From: Sphingomonas turrisvirgatae
GTDB taxonomy: Bacteria > Pseudomonadota > Alphaproteobacteria > Sphingomonadales > Sphingomonadaceae
Assembly: GCF_001721295.1 (NCBI RefSeq)
Contig: NZ_MDDS01000008.1
Coordinates: 1 to 64,000 of the forward strand
Length of the DNA: 64,000 nt
Direction of reading: 5' to 3'
Positions within the stretch are counted from its first letter, which is position 1; the number at the start of each line of letters is the position of its first letter. The notes beneath the pieces are model-generated. The model saw only the letters and a program-made list of their open reading frames with translations. It ran no database searches and was not told the origin of the DNA. The position numbers and the translations under genes were made by a program. Shown here piece after piece: positions 7,048-15,662 of the stretch.

Positions 7048-7458
7048 ATGGCCAACCAACCGCTCAGCATCTTCCAGGTCGCGGGGCGCGCCATGTCGGC
7101 GCAGCTCGTGCGGATGAACACGACCGCGTCGAACCTTGCCAATGCCGGCCAGGTCGCGACGAGCGAGGCGCAAGCCTATCGCACGCAGAAGCCGGTGTTC
7201 CGCACCGCCTTCGACGCGGCGAGCGGCATGGCGACGGTCGATGTCGAAAAGGTCGTCGCCGCCGGCGAGGGCCCCACCAAGCGCTATGACCCCGGCAACC
7301 CGATGGCCGACAAGGACGGCAACATCTGGGAAAGCGCGGTCGATGAAACCCGCGAGCTGGTCGACATGATGGAGACCGCCCGCACCTATCAGAACAATGT
7401 CGAGGTGATGCAGACTGCCAAGCAGCTGATCACCCAGACCCTGCAGCTGGGCCGCTGA
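7048..7458 (+). CDS. flgC: Proximal rod protein FlgC
   Basis: Rod subunit of 136 residues, exported through the flagellar gate. The N-terminus contains the rod/hook family motif (MNTTASNLANAGQVATSEAQ), and the C-terminal helix has the characteristic ESAVDETRELVDMMETARTY followed by NNVEVMQTAKQLITQTLQL. Tightly packed between flgB (two-base gap) and flgD (two-base gap). Confidence 0.95.
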   Translation: MANQPLSIFQVAGRAMSAQLVRMNTTASNLANAGQVATSEAQAYRTQKPVFRTAFDAASGMATVDVEKVVAAGEGPTKRYDPGNPMADKDGNIWESAVDETRELVDMMETARTYQNNVEVMQTAKQLITQTLQLGR

Positions 7459-7460
7459 TC

Positions 7461-8150
7461 ATGACCACAAGCTTTGACACCACGATGGCCAATCTGGGCA
7501 TCAGCCGCACCGGCGCGAAGACCGGTGCGGACACGAGCAAGCTCGGTTCGCAGAACATGGACCAGTCGTCCTTCCTGACGCTGATGACGGCGCAGATGAA
7601 GAACCAGGATCCGTTCGATCCGGTCGACAACACGCAGATGGTCGCCCAGATGGCGCAATTCTCGTCGCTGGCCGGCATCAGCGAGATGAACACCACGCTG
7701 CAGGCGATCGCCGCCAAGCTGACCGGCACCAGCATGGGCGAGGCGATCAACTATGTCGGCAAGACCGTGCTGGTCGAAGGGTCGACCGCCTATCCGCGCA
7801 CCAGCGGCGGCCTCTCCGGCGCGGTCAACCTGGACGGCGACGCTCGCGAGGTAAAGGTCACCATCCAGGGCAAGAATGGCGAGACGCTGCGCACGCTGAA
7901 CCTGGGCCGGCAGGCCGAGGGCGCCGTCGCCTTCGACTGGGACGGGGTCACCGACAGCGGCGAGCCAGCCGGCGAAGGGCCATTCACCGTCAAGGTTTCC
8001 GCGCAGAACGCCAAGGGCGGCGCCGTCCAGGCCAACCCGCTGGTGTGGGCGCCCGTTTCTTCCGTTTCGCGGGGTGCCGATCAGCAGCCCGTCCTCGAAC
8101 TGCCCGGCATCGGCCAGGTCCCCCTCTCCGCCGTCTGGCAAGTCGGCTAA
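7461..8150 (+). CDS. flgD: Hook-cap scaffold protein FlgD
   Basis: Hook assembly cap that guides FlgE polymerisation and is discarded later, 229 residues. The conserved N-terminal region (about 35-72) holds the family block FLTLMTAQMKNQDPFDPVDN followed by TQMVAQMAQFSSLAGI. The C-terminal half contains the FlgD immunoglobulin/Tudor-like domains, with FDWDGVTDSGEPAGEGPF typical of this part. In operon order between flgC and the hook gene flgE. Confidence 0.95.
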   Translation: MTTSFDTTMANLGISRTGAKTGADTSKLGSQNMDQSSFLTLMTAQMKNQDPFDPVDNTQMVAQMAQFSSLAGISEMNTTLQAIAAKLTGTSMGEAINYVGKTVLVEGSTAYPRTSGGLSGAVNLDGDAREVKVTIQGKNGETLRTLNLGRQAEGAVAFDWDGVTDSGEPAGEGPFTVKVSAQNAKGGAVQANPLVWAPVSSVSRGADQQPVLELPGIGQVPLSAVWQVG

Positions 8151-8168
8151 TCCCAAGGAGTAACTCGT

Positions 8169-9482
8169 ATGTCTTTCTTCACTTCCTTGAGCGGCCTGCA
8201 GGGCGCACAGACCGACATGTCGACCATCTCGCACAATCTGGCGAACGTCTCGACCAACGGCTTCAAGAAGAGCGTCACGCAATTCGCCGACGTGATCGCG
8301 TCGACCGCCAATTCCAACCCCACCCAGATGGTCGGGTCGGGTACGGTGGTAAAGGCGGTGCGCCAGCAGTTCAGCCAGGGCGGCTTCACCCAGTCGGCCT
8401 CCGCGCTGGACGTCGCGATTTCGGGCGACGGCTTCTTCATCGTCAAGGGTGACGAGAAGAGCGGCAACGGCGTCGCGTTCACGCGCAACGGCAGCTTTCA
8501 GGTCACGTCGGACCGCTATGTCACCGACGCGCAGGGCAACAAGCTGCAGGTCTATCCGGTCGACGGTTCGGGCGCGGTCGTCGCGACCGGCCTTGGTTCC
8601 ACGGTCAGCCTGCGCCTGCCGCAGACCAGCGGGACGCCCGAGGCGACCGAGAACGTCAAGATGTCGCTGAACCTCAATGCCGGTTCGGCGATCCCCAAGG
8701 ATGCGACCCGCTTCCAGGACCCGGACGACGAATATGTCTTCGACCGCTTCGACCCGGGCACGTACAACCAGTCGGCCCAGACGACGATCTATGACGCGAA
8801 CGGCAATGCGCTGACGCTGACCAACTATTTCGTCCGCGAGACCAAGCCGACGACGGATGACGCGACCAGCACCTGGACCGTCTATTCGTTCATCGGCGAC
8901 CAGCAGCTGAACGCCGGGAGCGATCCCGAATCGCTGCAGCCGATCCAGCTGACCTTCGATTCGACCGGCAAGCTGTCCGACCCGTCGGCGCCGACCACCT
9001 TCATGGGCTTCCTCGCCCCGGGCGCGACGTCGGAACAGGTGATCAAGCTCGACTTCGGCGATTCGACCACGCAGGTCAGTTCGCCGTTCAGCCTGAACAG
9101 CACGGTGCAGGATGGATCGGCCGTCGGCCAGATCGAGGGCGTGACCATCGCCGACGACGGCACCGTCATGGCGAGCTTTTCAAACGGCGACAGCCAGGCG
9201 CTGGGCAAGGTCGTGCTGGCCGCCTTCGCCAACTCGTCGGGCCTGCGCCAGATGGGCAGCAGCACCTGGGCGTCGAGCGGTCTGTCGGGCGAAGCGCGGC
9301 TGGGCGAACCCGGCACCAACGGCTTTGGCGGGTTGATGTCGGGCGCGATCGAACGGTCGAACGTCGACATCACGGAGGAACTGGTCGCGCTGATCGCGGC
9401 GCAGCGCAACTTCCAGGCGAACGCCAAGGCGCTCGATACCGCGAGCCAGATCTCGCAGACCATTTTCAACATCCGCTCGTAA
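8169..9482 (+). CDS. flgE: Flagellar hook protein FlgE
   Basis: Hook subunit of 437 residues. The N-terminal motif SHNLANVSTNGFKKS and the C-terminal helix with ERSNVDITEELVALIAAQRN and NAKALDTASQISQTIFNIRS are diagnostic for the rod/hook family; the central part carries the FlgE surface domains. An AAGGAG ribosome site (8155-8160) precedes the ATG at 8169. It sits between flgD and flgF as usual. Confidence 0.95.
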   Translation: MSFFTSLSGLQGAQTDMSTISHNLANVSTNGFKKSVTQFADVIASTANSNPTQMVGSGTVVKAVRQQFSQGGFTQSASALDVAISGDGFFIVKGDEKSGNGVAFTRNGSFQVTSDRYVTDAQGNKLQVYPVDGSGAVVATGLGSTVSLRLPQTSGTPEATENVKMSLNLNAGSAIPKDATRFQDPDDEYVFDRFDPGTYNQSAQTTIYDANGNALTLTNYFVRETKPTTDDATSTWTVYSFIGDQQLNAGSDPESLQPIQLTFDSTGKLSDPSAPTTFMGFLAPGATSEQVIKLDFGDSTTQVSSPFSLNSTVQDGSAVGQIEGVTIADDGTVMASFSNGDSQALGKVVLAAFANSSGLRQMGSSTWASSGLSGEARLGEPGTNGFGGLMSGAIERSNVDITEELVALIAAQRNFQANAKALDTASQISQTIFNIRS

Positions 9483-9507
9483 GCTGAAAGGTTCGGGAGG
9501 CTAACCG

Positions 9508-10251
9508 ATGGACAAGCTCGTCTATACCGCGCTGTCGGGCCTGAAGGGGCAGATGAACGCGCAAGCGACGATCGCGAACAACATCGCGAACGCCTCCACG
9601 ATCGGCTTTCGTGCCGACCGTGTGAACTTCGAGCGCATGATGGTGAAGGGCGACGGGTTCGACTCGCGCCAGCCCAGCGCCGAAACGGTGGTCGACATGG
9701 ATCGCCGTGCCGGCGCCATCCAGCAGACCGGCCGCGGCCTCGACATCGCGATCACCGGCGACAACTGGCTGGCGGTACAGGCGAGCGACGGGAGCGAAGC
9801 CTATACGCGGCGCGGCGACCTGCGCGTCGCACCGAGCGGCGTCTTGGAAACCGGCGACGGTTTCCCGGTGATGGGGTCGGGGGGCCCCATCACCGTGCCG
9901 CCGCACGACAAGATCATGGTTGCCGAGGACGGCACGATATCGATCGTCGCGCCCGGCGCCGATCCGAGCCAGCCGCCGACGATCATCGACCGGCTGAAGC
10001 TGGCGAGCGACGAGGGCAGCAAGACGGTCAAGGGCCTGGACAATTTGCTGCACGTGCGCGGCGGCGGCGTACTGCCCGACGACCTGGATGCGCGGGTGCA
10101 GACCGGCGCGCTCGAGCAGTCGAACGTCAACATGACGCAGGCGCTGGTCGACATGATCGAGAACCAGCGCAGCTACGAAGTGCAGGCCAATCTGCTGCGC
10201 GACGCCAAGTCGATGGACGAGAGCGCCGCGAGCCTGATGCGGCTCAGCTGA
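9508..10251 (+). CDS. flgF: Proximal rod protein FlgF
   Basis: Rod protein of 247 residues. The N-terminal ANNIANASTIGFRADRVNFE and the C-terminal ALEQSNVNMTQALVDMIENQ block place it in the FlgE/F/G family; length and position immediately upstream of flgG fit FlgF. A GGGAGG ribosome site lies at about 9494-9499. It is separated from flgG by an unusual 92-base gap that contains a tandem duplication. Confidence 0.92.
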   Translation: MDKLVYTALSGLKGQMNAQATIANNIANASTIGFRADRVNFERMMVKGDGFDSRQPSAETVVDMDRRAGAIQQTGRGLDIAITGDNWLAVQASDGSEAYTRRGDLRVAPSGVLETGDGFPVMGSGGPITVPPHDKIMVAEDGTISIVAPGADPSQPPTIIDRLKLASDEGSKTVKGLDNLLHVRGGGVLPDDLDARVQTGALEQSNVNMTQALVDMIENQRSYEVQANLLRDAKSMDESAASLMRLS

Positions 10252-10315
10252 AACATCAGCGCGTCTTTGATGCGCTCTGACCGAAACATCAGCTCGCGAT
10301 CGTGATGCGCCTGAG
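10249..10315. repeat. Imperfect tandem duplication between flgF and flgG
   Basis: The decamer AAACATCAGC occurs at 10251-10260 and 10284-10293, a period of 33 bases, and each copy is followed by GATGCGC. The first copy begins at the flgF stop. The 92-base flgF-flgG gap is the longest inside this otherwise tightly packed operon. Confidence 0.7.
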
Positions 10316-10343
10316 CTGAAGGATTTGAAGAAGGACTAGGACC

Positions 10344-11132
10344 ATGGGTTCAGCAGCAATGCACATCGCGCGCACGGGGCTCGACGCCCAGGACATGCGC
10401 ATGCGGGTGATCTCGAACAACCTTGCCAACGTCAACACGACGGGGTTCAAGCGCGACCGGGCGAGCTTCGAGGCGCTGGCCTATCAGGTCGTGACGGCGC
10501 CGGGCGCGGCCAGTACGTCCGAGACTCAATATGCCACCGGGCTCAATCTCGGCACCGGCGTGCGCGTGCAGGGCACGGCGCGGATCGATACCCAGGGATC
10601 GTTCCAGACGACGGGCAATGCGCTCGACATGGCGCTGGACGGCAATGGCTATTTCCAGGTGCAGCTGCCCGGCGGCCAGCTTGGCTATACCCGCGCGGGC
10701 AACTTCACGCGCAGCCCCGAAGGGCAGCTGGTGACCGGCGAGGGCTATCAGGTCATGCCCGGCATCACGGTCCCAGAGGGCGCAATCTCGATCACCGTCG
10801 GCAGCGACGGGACGGTCAGCGCGCAGCTGCCCAACCAGACCGAGGCGAGCCAGATCGGCCAGATCCAGATCGCGGCCTTTCCCAACACAGCGGGCCTGCA
10901 GGCGATCGGCGACAATTACCTGATCGAAACCGCGGCGAGCGGCGCGGTGAACCTGGGCATCGCCGGGCAGGACGGGCGCGGCAACATCCGCCAGGGCATG
11001 CTCGAGCAATCGAACGTCAACGTCGTCGAGGAACTGGTCGACATGATCGAGACGCAGCGCGCCTATGAGGTCAATTCCAAGATGATCTCGGCCAGCGACG
11101 AGATGCTCAAATATATCAACCAGAACATCTGA
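10344..11132 (+). CDS. flgG: Distal rod protein FlgG
   Basis: Distal rod subunit of 262 residues, the family length. The start MGSAAMHIARTGLDAQDMRM and the downstream RVISNNLANVNTTGFKRDRA block are typical of FlgG. The C-terminus has the LEQSNVNVVEELVDMIETQR helix seen in all rod/hook proteins. An AAGGACTAGG stretch precedes the ATG. It is followed closely by flgH and flgI, whose rings surround this part of the rod. Confidence 0.95.
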   Translation: MGSAAMHIARTGLDAQDMRMRVISNNLANVNTTGFKRDRASFEALAYQVVTAPGAASTSETQYATGLNLGTGVRVQGTARIDTQGSFQTTGNALDMALDGNGYFQVQLPGGQLGYTRAGNFTRSPEGQLVTGEGYQVMPGITVPEGAISITVGSDGTVSAQLPNQTEASQIGQIQIAAFPNTAGLQAIGDNYLIETAASGAVNLGIAGQDGRGNIRQGMLEQSNVNVVEELVDMIETQRAYEVNSKMISASDEMLKYINQNI

Positions 11133-11156
11133 GGCGCGGCTTTTAGGATGAAGATC

Positions 11157-11846
11157 ATGAAGTTTACCGCAGGCCTGCTCACCGGTGCCGCCATCGTCGC
11201 GGCGATCGCCCTGTCGGCGCAGCCGGCCAAGGCGCAGCTGTTCGGCAAGAAGAAGGCGAAGGAAGACTATTCGGTCGCATTGCCGGTCGCCGCGCCGGTT
11301 GCGCCGCCCGCCAACGGTTCGATCTTCCAGGCCAGCGACGGCTATGCCGCGCTCTACGAAGGCACGCGCGCGCGCCGCGTCGGCGATCCGCTGACGATCG
11401 TGCTGGTCGAACGCACGACGGCGTCCAAGTCGTCGGGTTCGCAGCTCGACAGCAATGGCGGGTTCGGCCTGACCCCGCCGTCGACCGGCAACCTTTCGCT
11501 GTTCCAGCCAAGCGACATCGCGATGAGCGGGAAGCGCAATTTCAAGGGCTCGGGCAGCGCCGACCAGTCCAACGCGCTGTCGGGCGAAGTCAGCGTGACG
11601 GTGGCGCAGGTCTTTCCCAACGGCACGATGCTGGTCCAGGGGCAGAAGCGTGTGACGCTGAACCGCGGCGACGAGTTCGTGCAGATCAAGGGGATCGTGC
11701 GCACGGTGGATATCGACGCGAACAATCGTATCGCATCGACCCGCGTCGCCGACGCACGCATCGCCTATACCGGCAAGGGCGATGTCGCCCGCGCCAGCCG
11801 CCAAGGGTGGCTCAGCCGCTTCTTCTCAGTCATCAGCCCGTTCTGA
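11157..11846 (+). CDS. flgH: L-ring protein FlgH, lacking a lipobox
   Basis: Outer-membrane L-ring protein, 229 residues from the ATG at 11157, or 232 from the ATG at 11148. The AGGA at 11145-11148 is well spaced from 11157 and touches 11148, so 11157 is preferred. A cleavable signal peptide ends at about AQPAKAQ. FlgH is normally a lipoprotein, but no Cys exists anywhere in this sequence, so acylation is impossible. Family features are present: LYEGTRARRVGDPLTIVLVE and the C-terminal IKGIVRTVDIDANNRIASTR block, then a YTGKGDVA motif. Confidence 0.93.
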   Translation: MKFTAGLLTGAAIVAAIALSAQPAKAQLFGKKKAKEDYSVALPVAAPVAPPANGSIFQASDGYAALYEGTRARRVGDPLTIVLVERTTASKSSGSQLDSNGGFGLTPPSTGNLSLFQPSDIAMSGKRNFKGSGSADQSNALSGEVSVTVAQVFPNGTMLVQGQKRVTLNRGDEFVQIKGIVRTVDIDANNRIASTRVADARIAYTGKGDVARASRQGWLSRFFSVISPF

Positions 11847-11857
11847 GGATGCGCAGC

Positions 11858-12952
11858 ATGAACCGTTTCCTCCTGGCCTGTCTGGTCGCCATGCTTGTCA
11901 TTGCGCCGGCTCACGCCGAGCGCATCAAGGATCTGGGCGCGTTCCAGGGCATCCGCTCGAACCAACTGACCGGCTATGGCATCGTCGTCGGCCTGCCCGG
12001 CACGGGCGACGACAACCTCGAATATACCGTCCAGTCGATGAAGGGCATCACCGCCCGCTTCGGGCTGGCGCTGCCGCCTGGTGTCAATCCGGCGCTCAAG
12101 AACGCAGCGGTGGTGATGATCACGGCCGAGCTGCCGCCCTTCGCCAAGCCGGGGCAGAAGCTCGACATCACCGTGTCGTCGATGGGCAAGGCGAAGTCCT
12201 TGCGCGGCGGGACGCTGGTGATGAGCCCACTGATGGGCGCGGATGGGCAGATCTATGCGATGGCGCAGGGGAACCTCGCGGTCGGCGGGCTGGGCGCGGA
12301 GGGCGCGGACGGGTCGAAGATCGTGGTCAACATCCCCTCGTCCGGCCGTATCCCGGAAGGTGCGACGGTCGAGCGGGCAGTCGAGACCGGGTTCGCGACG
12401 AGCCCGGTGCTGCTCTACAACCTTGCCCGTGCCGACTTCACCACGGCGCAGCGCGTTGCGGACGCGATCAACGGCCGGCTGGGCTTTGGCACGGCGCGCG
12501 CGGTCGACGCCGTGTCGGTCGCGGTCACCGCGCGCCCGGGCGCCGACATTCGCGCGCAGATCATGAGCGAGATCGAGAATCTGAGCGTCGATGCCGCCGA
12601 GGCGCCGGCCAAGGTGATCGTCAATGCGCGCACGGGTACGGTCGTCATCAACTCGGCCGTTCGCGTCAGCCCGGCCGCGGTAACACATGGTAAACTAACC
12701 GTTCGTATTGATGAAGATCAGCGCGTCAGCCAGCCGGCGCCGTTCAGCCAGGGGCAGACCGCCCTTGAACAGCGCAGCGGGGTGGCCGTGGAGGAGGAGA
12801 AGCGTCCGATGTTCCTGCTGGAGCCGGGTCCGAAGCTGGCCGATGTGGTCAAGGCGGTGAACGCGATCGGTGCGTCGCCAGCCGACCTGGTCGCCATCCT
12901 CGAAGCGCTGAAGCAGGCGGGCGCGCTCAAGGCCGAGTTGATCGTGCTGTGA
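11858..12952 (+). CDS. flgI: P-ring protein FlgI
   Basis: Periplasmic P-ring protein of 364 residues, the family length. A clear Sec signal peptide (MNRFLLACLVAMLVIAPAHA) precedes ERIKDLGAFQGIRSNQLTGY, the standard FlgI mature start. The ATG at 11858 has a GAGGA nine bases upstream; an ATG at 11849 overlaps that site and is less likely. The C-terminus ends in the conserved block NAIGASPADLVAILEALKQA. The stop overlaps the flgJ start as GTGA. FlgA at 4689-5195 is its assembly chaperone. Confidence 0.95.
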   Translation: MNRFLLACLVAMLVIAPAHAERIKDLGAFQGIRSNQLTGYGIVVGLPGTGDDNLEYTVQSMKGITARFGLALPPGVNPALKNAAVVMITAELPPFAKPGQKLDITVSSMGKAKSLRGGTLVMSPLMGADGQIYAMAQGNLAVGGLGAEGADGSKIVVNIPSSGRIPEGATVERAVETGFATSPVLLYNLARADFTTAQRVADAINGRLGFGTARAVDAVSVAVTARPGADIRAQIMSEIENLSVDAAEAPAKVIVNARTGTVVINSAVRVSPAAVTHGKLTVRIDEDQRVSQPAPFSQGQTALEQRSGVAVEEEKRPMFLLEPGPKLADVVKAVNAIGASPADLVAILEALKQAGALKAELIVL

Positions 12953-13296
12953 CGCAGATCGGCAACCCCGTCGCTGCGAAACTGGCCGGGAGCGTGTCGA
13001 GTGACACGACCCGCCTGGCGACGCACGACAATCTGCAGGCAGCCGGCGAACGGTTCGAGGCGATCTTCACCAAGATGATGCTGGGATCGATGCGCAAGGC
13101 GAAGCTGGCCGACAGCCTGTTCGAAAGCCAGGCGCTCGACCAGTTCCGCGACATGCAGGACGACAAGCTTGCCCAGAACATGGCGAGCCATGCGCCGATC
13201 GGGATCGGCAAGGCGATGACCGAGTTCCTGGCCAAGGCCGGGCAGGTAACGCCAGCCGCACCCGCCGCCGTGCCAAGCGAAGGTAAGCCCGAATGA
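12949..13296 (+). CDS. flgJ: FlgJ rod-binding domain protein without muramidase domain
   Basis: Rod-capping protein of 115 residues containing only the N-terminal FlgJ rod-binding domain: FEAIFTKMMLGSMRKAKLAD and ESQALDQFRDMQDDKLAQNM. The muramidase domain found in the roughly 310-residue enterobacterial FlgJ is absent. The start is GTG at 12949, overlapping the flgI stop (GTGA), and its own stop overlaps the flgK start (ATGA). The wall-cutting role is probably taken by the transglycosylase at 3002-3880. Confidence 0.9.
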   Translation: MTQIGNPVAAKLAGSVSSDTTRLATHDNLQAAGERFEAIFTKMMLGSMRKAKLADSLFESQALDQFRDMQDDKLAQNMASHAPIGIGKAMTEFLAKAGQVTPAAPAAVPSEGKPE

Positions 13297-14627
13297 GCGA
13301 CATGCTCTCCATCGGCGCGAGCGGGGTGCGGGCCTATCAGACCGCGCTGACGACGACGTCCGAGAACATCGCGAACGCCGGCACGGCAGGCTATGCCAAG
13401 CGCGTGGCGACGACGCGCGAGGTTGCCGTCGCCACCAGCGGCATGACCACCGCCGCCAACGGCATGGGTGTGACGGTAAGCGGCATTGCGCGGAGCGGCG
13501 ACGCGATGCGCAGCGCCGACGTGCGCGCTGCCGGGGCCGACCTGGCGCGCAGCGAGGCGGGCGCGGTGTGGCTCGACCGGATCGAAGGCGCGTTGACCGG
13601 CAACAAGCTGGACGAGCGGCTGACGGCGTTCTTCAACGCGGCGACGACGCTGTCGGCGGACCCATCGGCAAGTGCACCGCGCGCGACGATGCTTCAGGCG
13701 GCGGCAAGCGTCGCCAACAGCTTTGCCGCGACGGGCGCGGCACTCGACGGTGCGATAGCCGATCTAGACGCCTCGGCGGATGCAGGCACGGGCCAGCTCA
13801 ACACGCTGTCGGCGAGCCTGGCGAAGGTGAATGCCGGCCTGGGCCGCGTCGCAGCGGGCACCAGCGGCCAGGCCGCGCTGCTCGACGAGCGCGACCGGCT
13901 GCTCGAAGCGATGAGCGCGCTGACCGACGTGGCGGTACAGTTTGATTCCTTTGGCCGCGTCAGCGTCAAGGGTGGAGCGGGCGGACCCTTGCTGGTTCAG
14001 GGCGACCGGCCGGCGATCGCGACCTATGCGCGCGGCAGCGACGGCGCGGTGTCGTTCGCCGTCTATGGCATCGACGGCTCGCATATACTGACCCCTTCGG
14101 GCGGCGCGTTGGCCGGCATGGCCGAGGGCGCTGCGCGGCTGGCCGACGCCCGCCGCGAGCTCGATACGATCGCCGCCGCATTCGTCGAGGGCGTCAACGC
14201 CGTCCAGGCCGGCGGCGCTGATCTCGACGGCAATGCCGGAACCGACATGTTCGAAGGCGACAGCGCCGCCAGCATGAAGCTGGTGCTGAGCGACCCGCGG
14301 GGTATCGCCGCTGCGGCCGCCGGCGCGGGTCCGCGCGACAACGGCAACCTCACCGCCCTGGCCGCGCTGCGCAAGGATGGCGCGTTCGAAAGCGATGTCA
14401 CCACGCTGACCACCGGCAACGCCAGCGCGCTGGCCGGACGGCGCGCGATCGCAGAGGTCCAGACGACGATCCGGGCTCATGCGATCGCCGCGCGCGATAC
14501 GGTGAGCGGGGTCAATATCGATGAAGAAGCGGTCGACCTGATCCGTTTCCAGCAGGCCTATCAGGCATCGAGCCGTGTCATCCAGGTGGCACGCGAAACG
14601 CTCGATACGCTGTTCAACATCCGGTGA
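13293..14627 (+). CDS. flgK: Hook-filament junction protein FlgK (HAP1)
   Basis: Hook-associated protein 1, 444 residues, shorter than the enterobacterial protein of about 547, probably through a smaller variable middle domain. The N-terminus (YQTALTTTSENIANAGTAGY) and the C-terminus (VSGVNIDEEAVDLIRFQQAY followed by QASSRVIQVARETLDTLFNI) are characteristic of the family. It begins at an ATGA overlap with flgJ and is followed by flgL. FlgN is its export chaperone in other bacteria. Confidence 0.95.
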   Translation: MSDMLSIGASGVRAYQTALTTTSENIANAGTAGYAKRVATTREVAVATSGMTTAANGMGVTVSGIARSGDAMRSADVRAAGADLARSEAGAVWLDRIEGALTGNKLDERLTAFFNAATTLSADPSASAPRATMLQAAASVANSFAATGAALDGAIADLDASADAGTGQLNTLSASLAKVNAGLGRVAAGTSGQAALLDERDRLLEAMSALTDVAVQFDSFGRVSVKGGAGGPLLVQGDRPAIATYARGSDGAVSFAVYGIDGSHILTPSGGALAGMAEGAARLADARRELDTIAAAFVEGVNAVQAGGADLDGNAGTDMFEGDSAASMKLVLSDPRGIAAAAAGAGPRDNGNLTALAALRKDGAFESDVTTLTTGNASALAGRRAIAEVQTTIRAHAIAARDTVSGVNIDEEAVDLIRFQQAYQASSRVIQVARETLDTLFNIR

Positions 14628-14632
14628 CGACG

Positions 14633-15541
14633 ATGCGTGTGACCACCGCCCAGCGTTTCGACCGTCCATCGCTGATGATGGCGGGCCTGAACAAGCAGGC
14701 CGATACGCTGCAGACCCAGATCGCGACCGGCAGCAAGATTGCCGCGCCCTCGGACAGCGCCACCGGATGGCAGCAGCTTTCCGGTCTGAAGCGCGCCGGT
14801 GCGGACGACAAGGCATACGACGCCAACATCAAGACGGCGCAGGCGCTGCTCGGCGAGACCGAGAGCGCGCTCGACGCGGTGACGACGCAGCTGCAGCGCG
14901 CCAAGGCGTTCGCAGTGCAGGCGAACAACGGCACGTTGCCGCCCGAGGCGCGCGCGTCGATCCTGAAGGATGTCGAGGCGATCATCACCGACCTGCTCGG
15001 CGTCGCGAACCGGCAGGATTCGCGCGGCCACCCACTGTTCGGCGGCGCGACCGGCGACACGGCCTTCGCACGGCAGGACGACGGCAGCATCGCCTATGTC
15101 GGCGGCGAGGATGGCATGTCGATCCCGATCGGCGACGGCCAGTCGATCGCCGCGACCGAGACCGGCGCGCGCGCTTTTGGCGGGATCGCCGGCAAGGATG
15201 GCGAGACCGACATGTTCGCGATCCTGGCCAGCTTGGCCGCGGCGCTTGCGCCGGGCGCGGAGGCCGACGCCATCGAGACTGCGATGGACGATCTCGACGT
15301 CGCACTGTCGCAGGTCGAAACGACGCGGGCATCGATCGGCGCCCGTGCCTTCCGCCTCGACCTGGAGGCCGAGCGTGTCACCGATGCCGGCATCGCGCGG
15401 GAGGCGCGGCGGTCGGGGATCGAGGATGTCGACACGAGCGAGGCGATCACGCAATTGCAGAAGACCCTGACGGTGCTGCAGGCGACTCAGGCGAGCTTCA
15501 CCAAGCTGACCAGTCTTTCGCTGTTCGACTATCTGCGGTGA
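14633..15541 (+). CDS. flgL: Hook-filament junction protein FlgL (HAP3)
   Basis: Flagellin-like hook-associated protein 3, 302 residues. The N-terminal D0/D1 helix contains QADTLQTQIATGSKIAAPSD, the flagellin-family pattern, and the C-terminal helix has TLTVLQATQASFTKLTSLSL. The start is ambiguous: ATG at 14633 gives the typical MRVTT start, while GTG at 14624 would overlap the flgK stop as GTGA, a junction style common in this window. It ends the rod-hook operon. Confidence 0.9.
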   Translation: MRVTTAQRFDRPSLMMAGLNKQADTLQTQIATGSKIAAPSDSATGWQQLSGLKRAGADDKAYDANIKTAQALLGETESALDAVTTQLQRAKAFAVQANNGTLPPEARASILKDVEAIITDLLGVANRQDSRGHPLFGGATGDTAFARQDDGSIAYVGGEDGMSIPIGDGQSIAATETGARAFGGIAGKDGETDMFAILASLAAALAPGAEADAIETAMDDLDVALSQVETTRASIGARAFRLDLEAERVTDAGIAREARRSGIEDVDTSEAITQLQKTLTVLQATQASFTKLTSLSLFDYLR

Positions 15542-15579
15542 CAGGTTTCCCGCGCGCGCAACATAATCAACCCCGCGTT

Positions 15580-15606
15580 TACCGTATCGTCAGGCTTTGC
15601 CGGCAA
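15580..15606 (+). promoter_or_regulatory. Possible sigma-28 promoter or activator site of motAB
   Basis: TACCGTAT (15580-15587) and GCCGGCAA (15599-15606) are separated by exactly 11 bases and match the FliA consensus at 5 of 8 and 6 of 8 positions. The same spot holds the perfect palindrome TTGCCGGCAA (15597-15606), built from the half-sites seen in the flagellar enhancer motifs. Either reading suits the motA leader. Confidence 0.35.
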
Positions 15607-15662
15607 GACTGAACCAAATGGTGCGCGCTTCGCATTCGCGCGTGGCCAGTGGGGGCTTTTGA

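Noticed and set aside
10350..11804. Long minus-strand frame across flgG and flgH
   Set aside because: Antisense to two certain flagellar genes.
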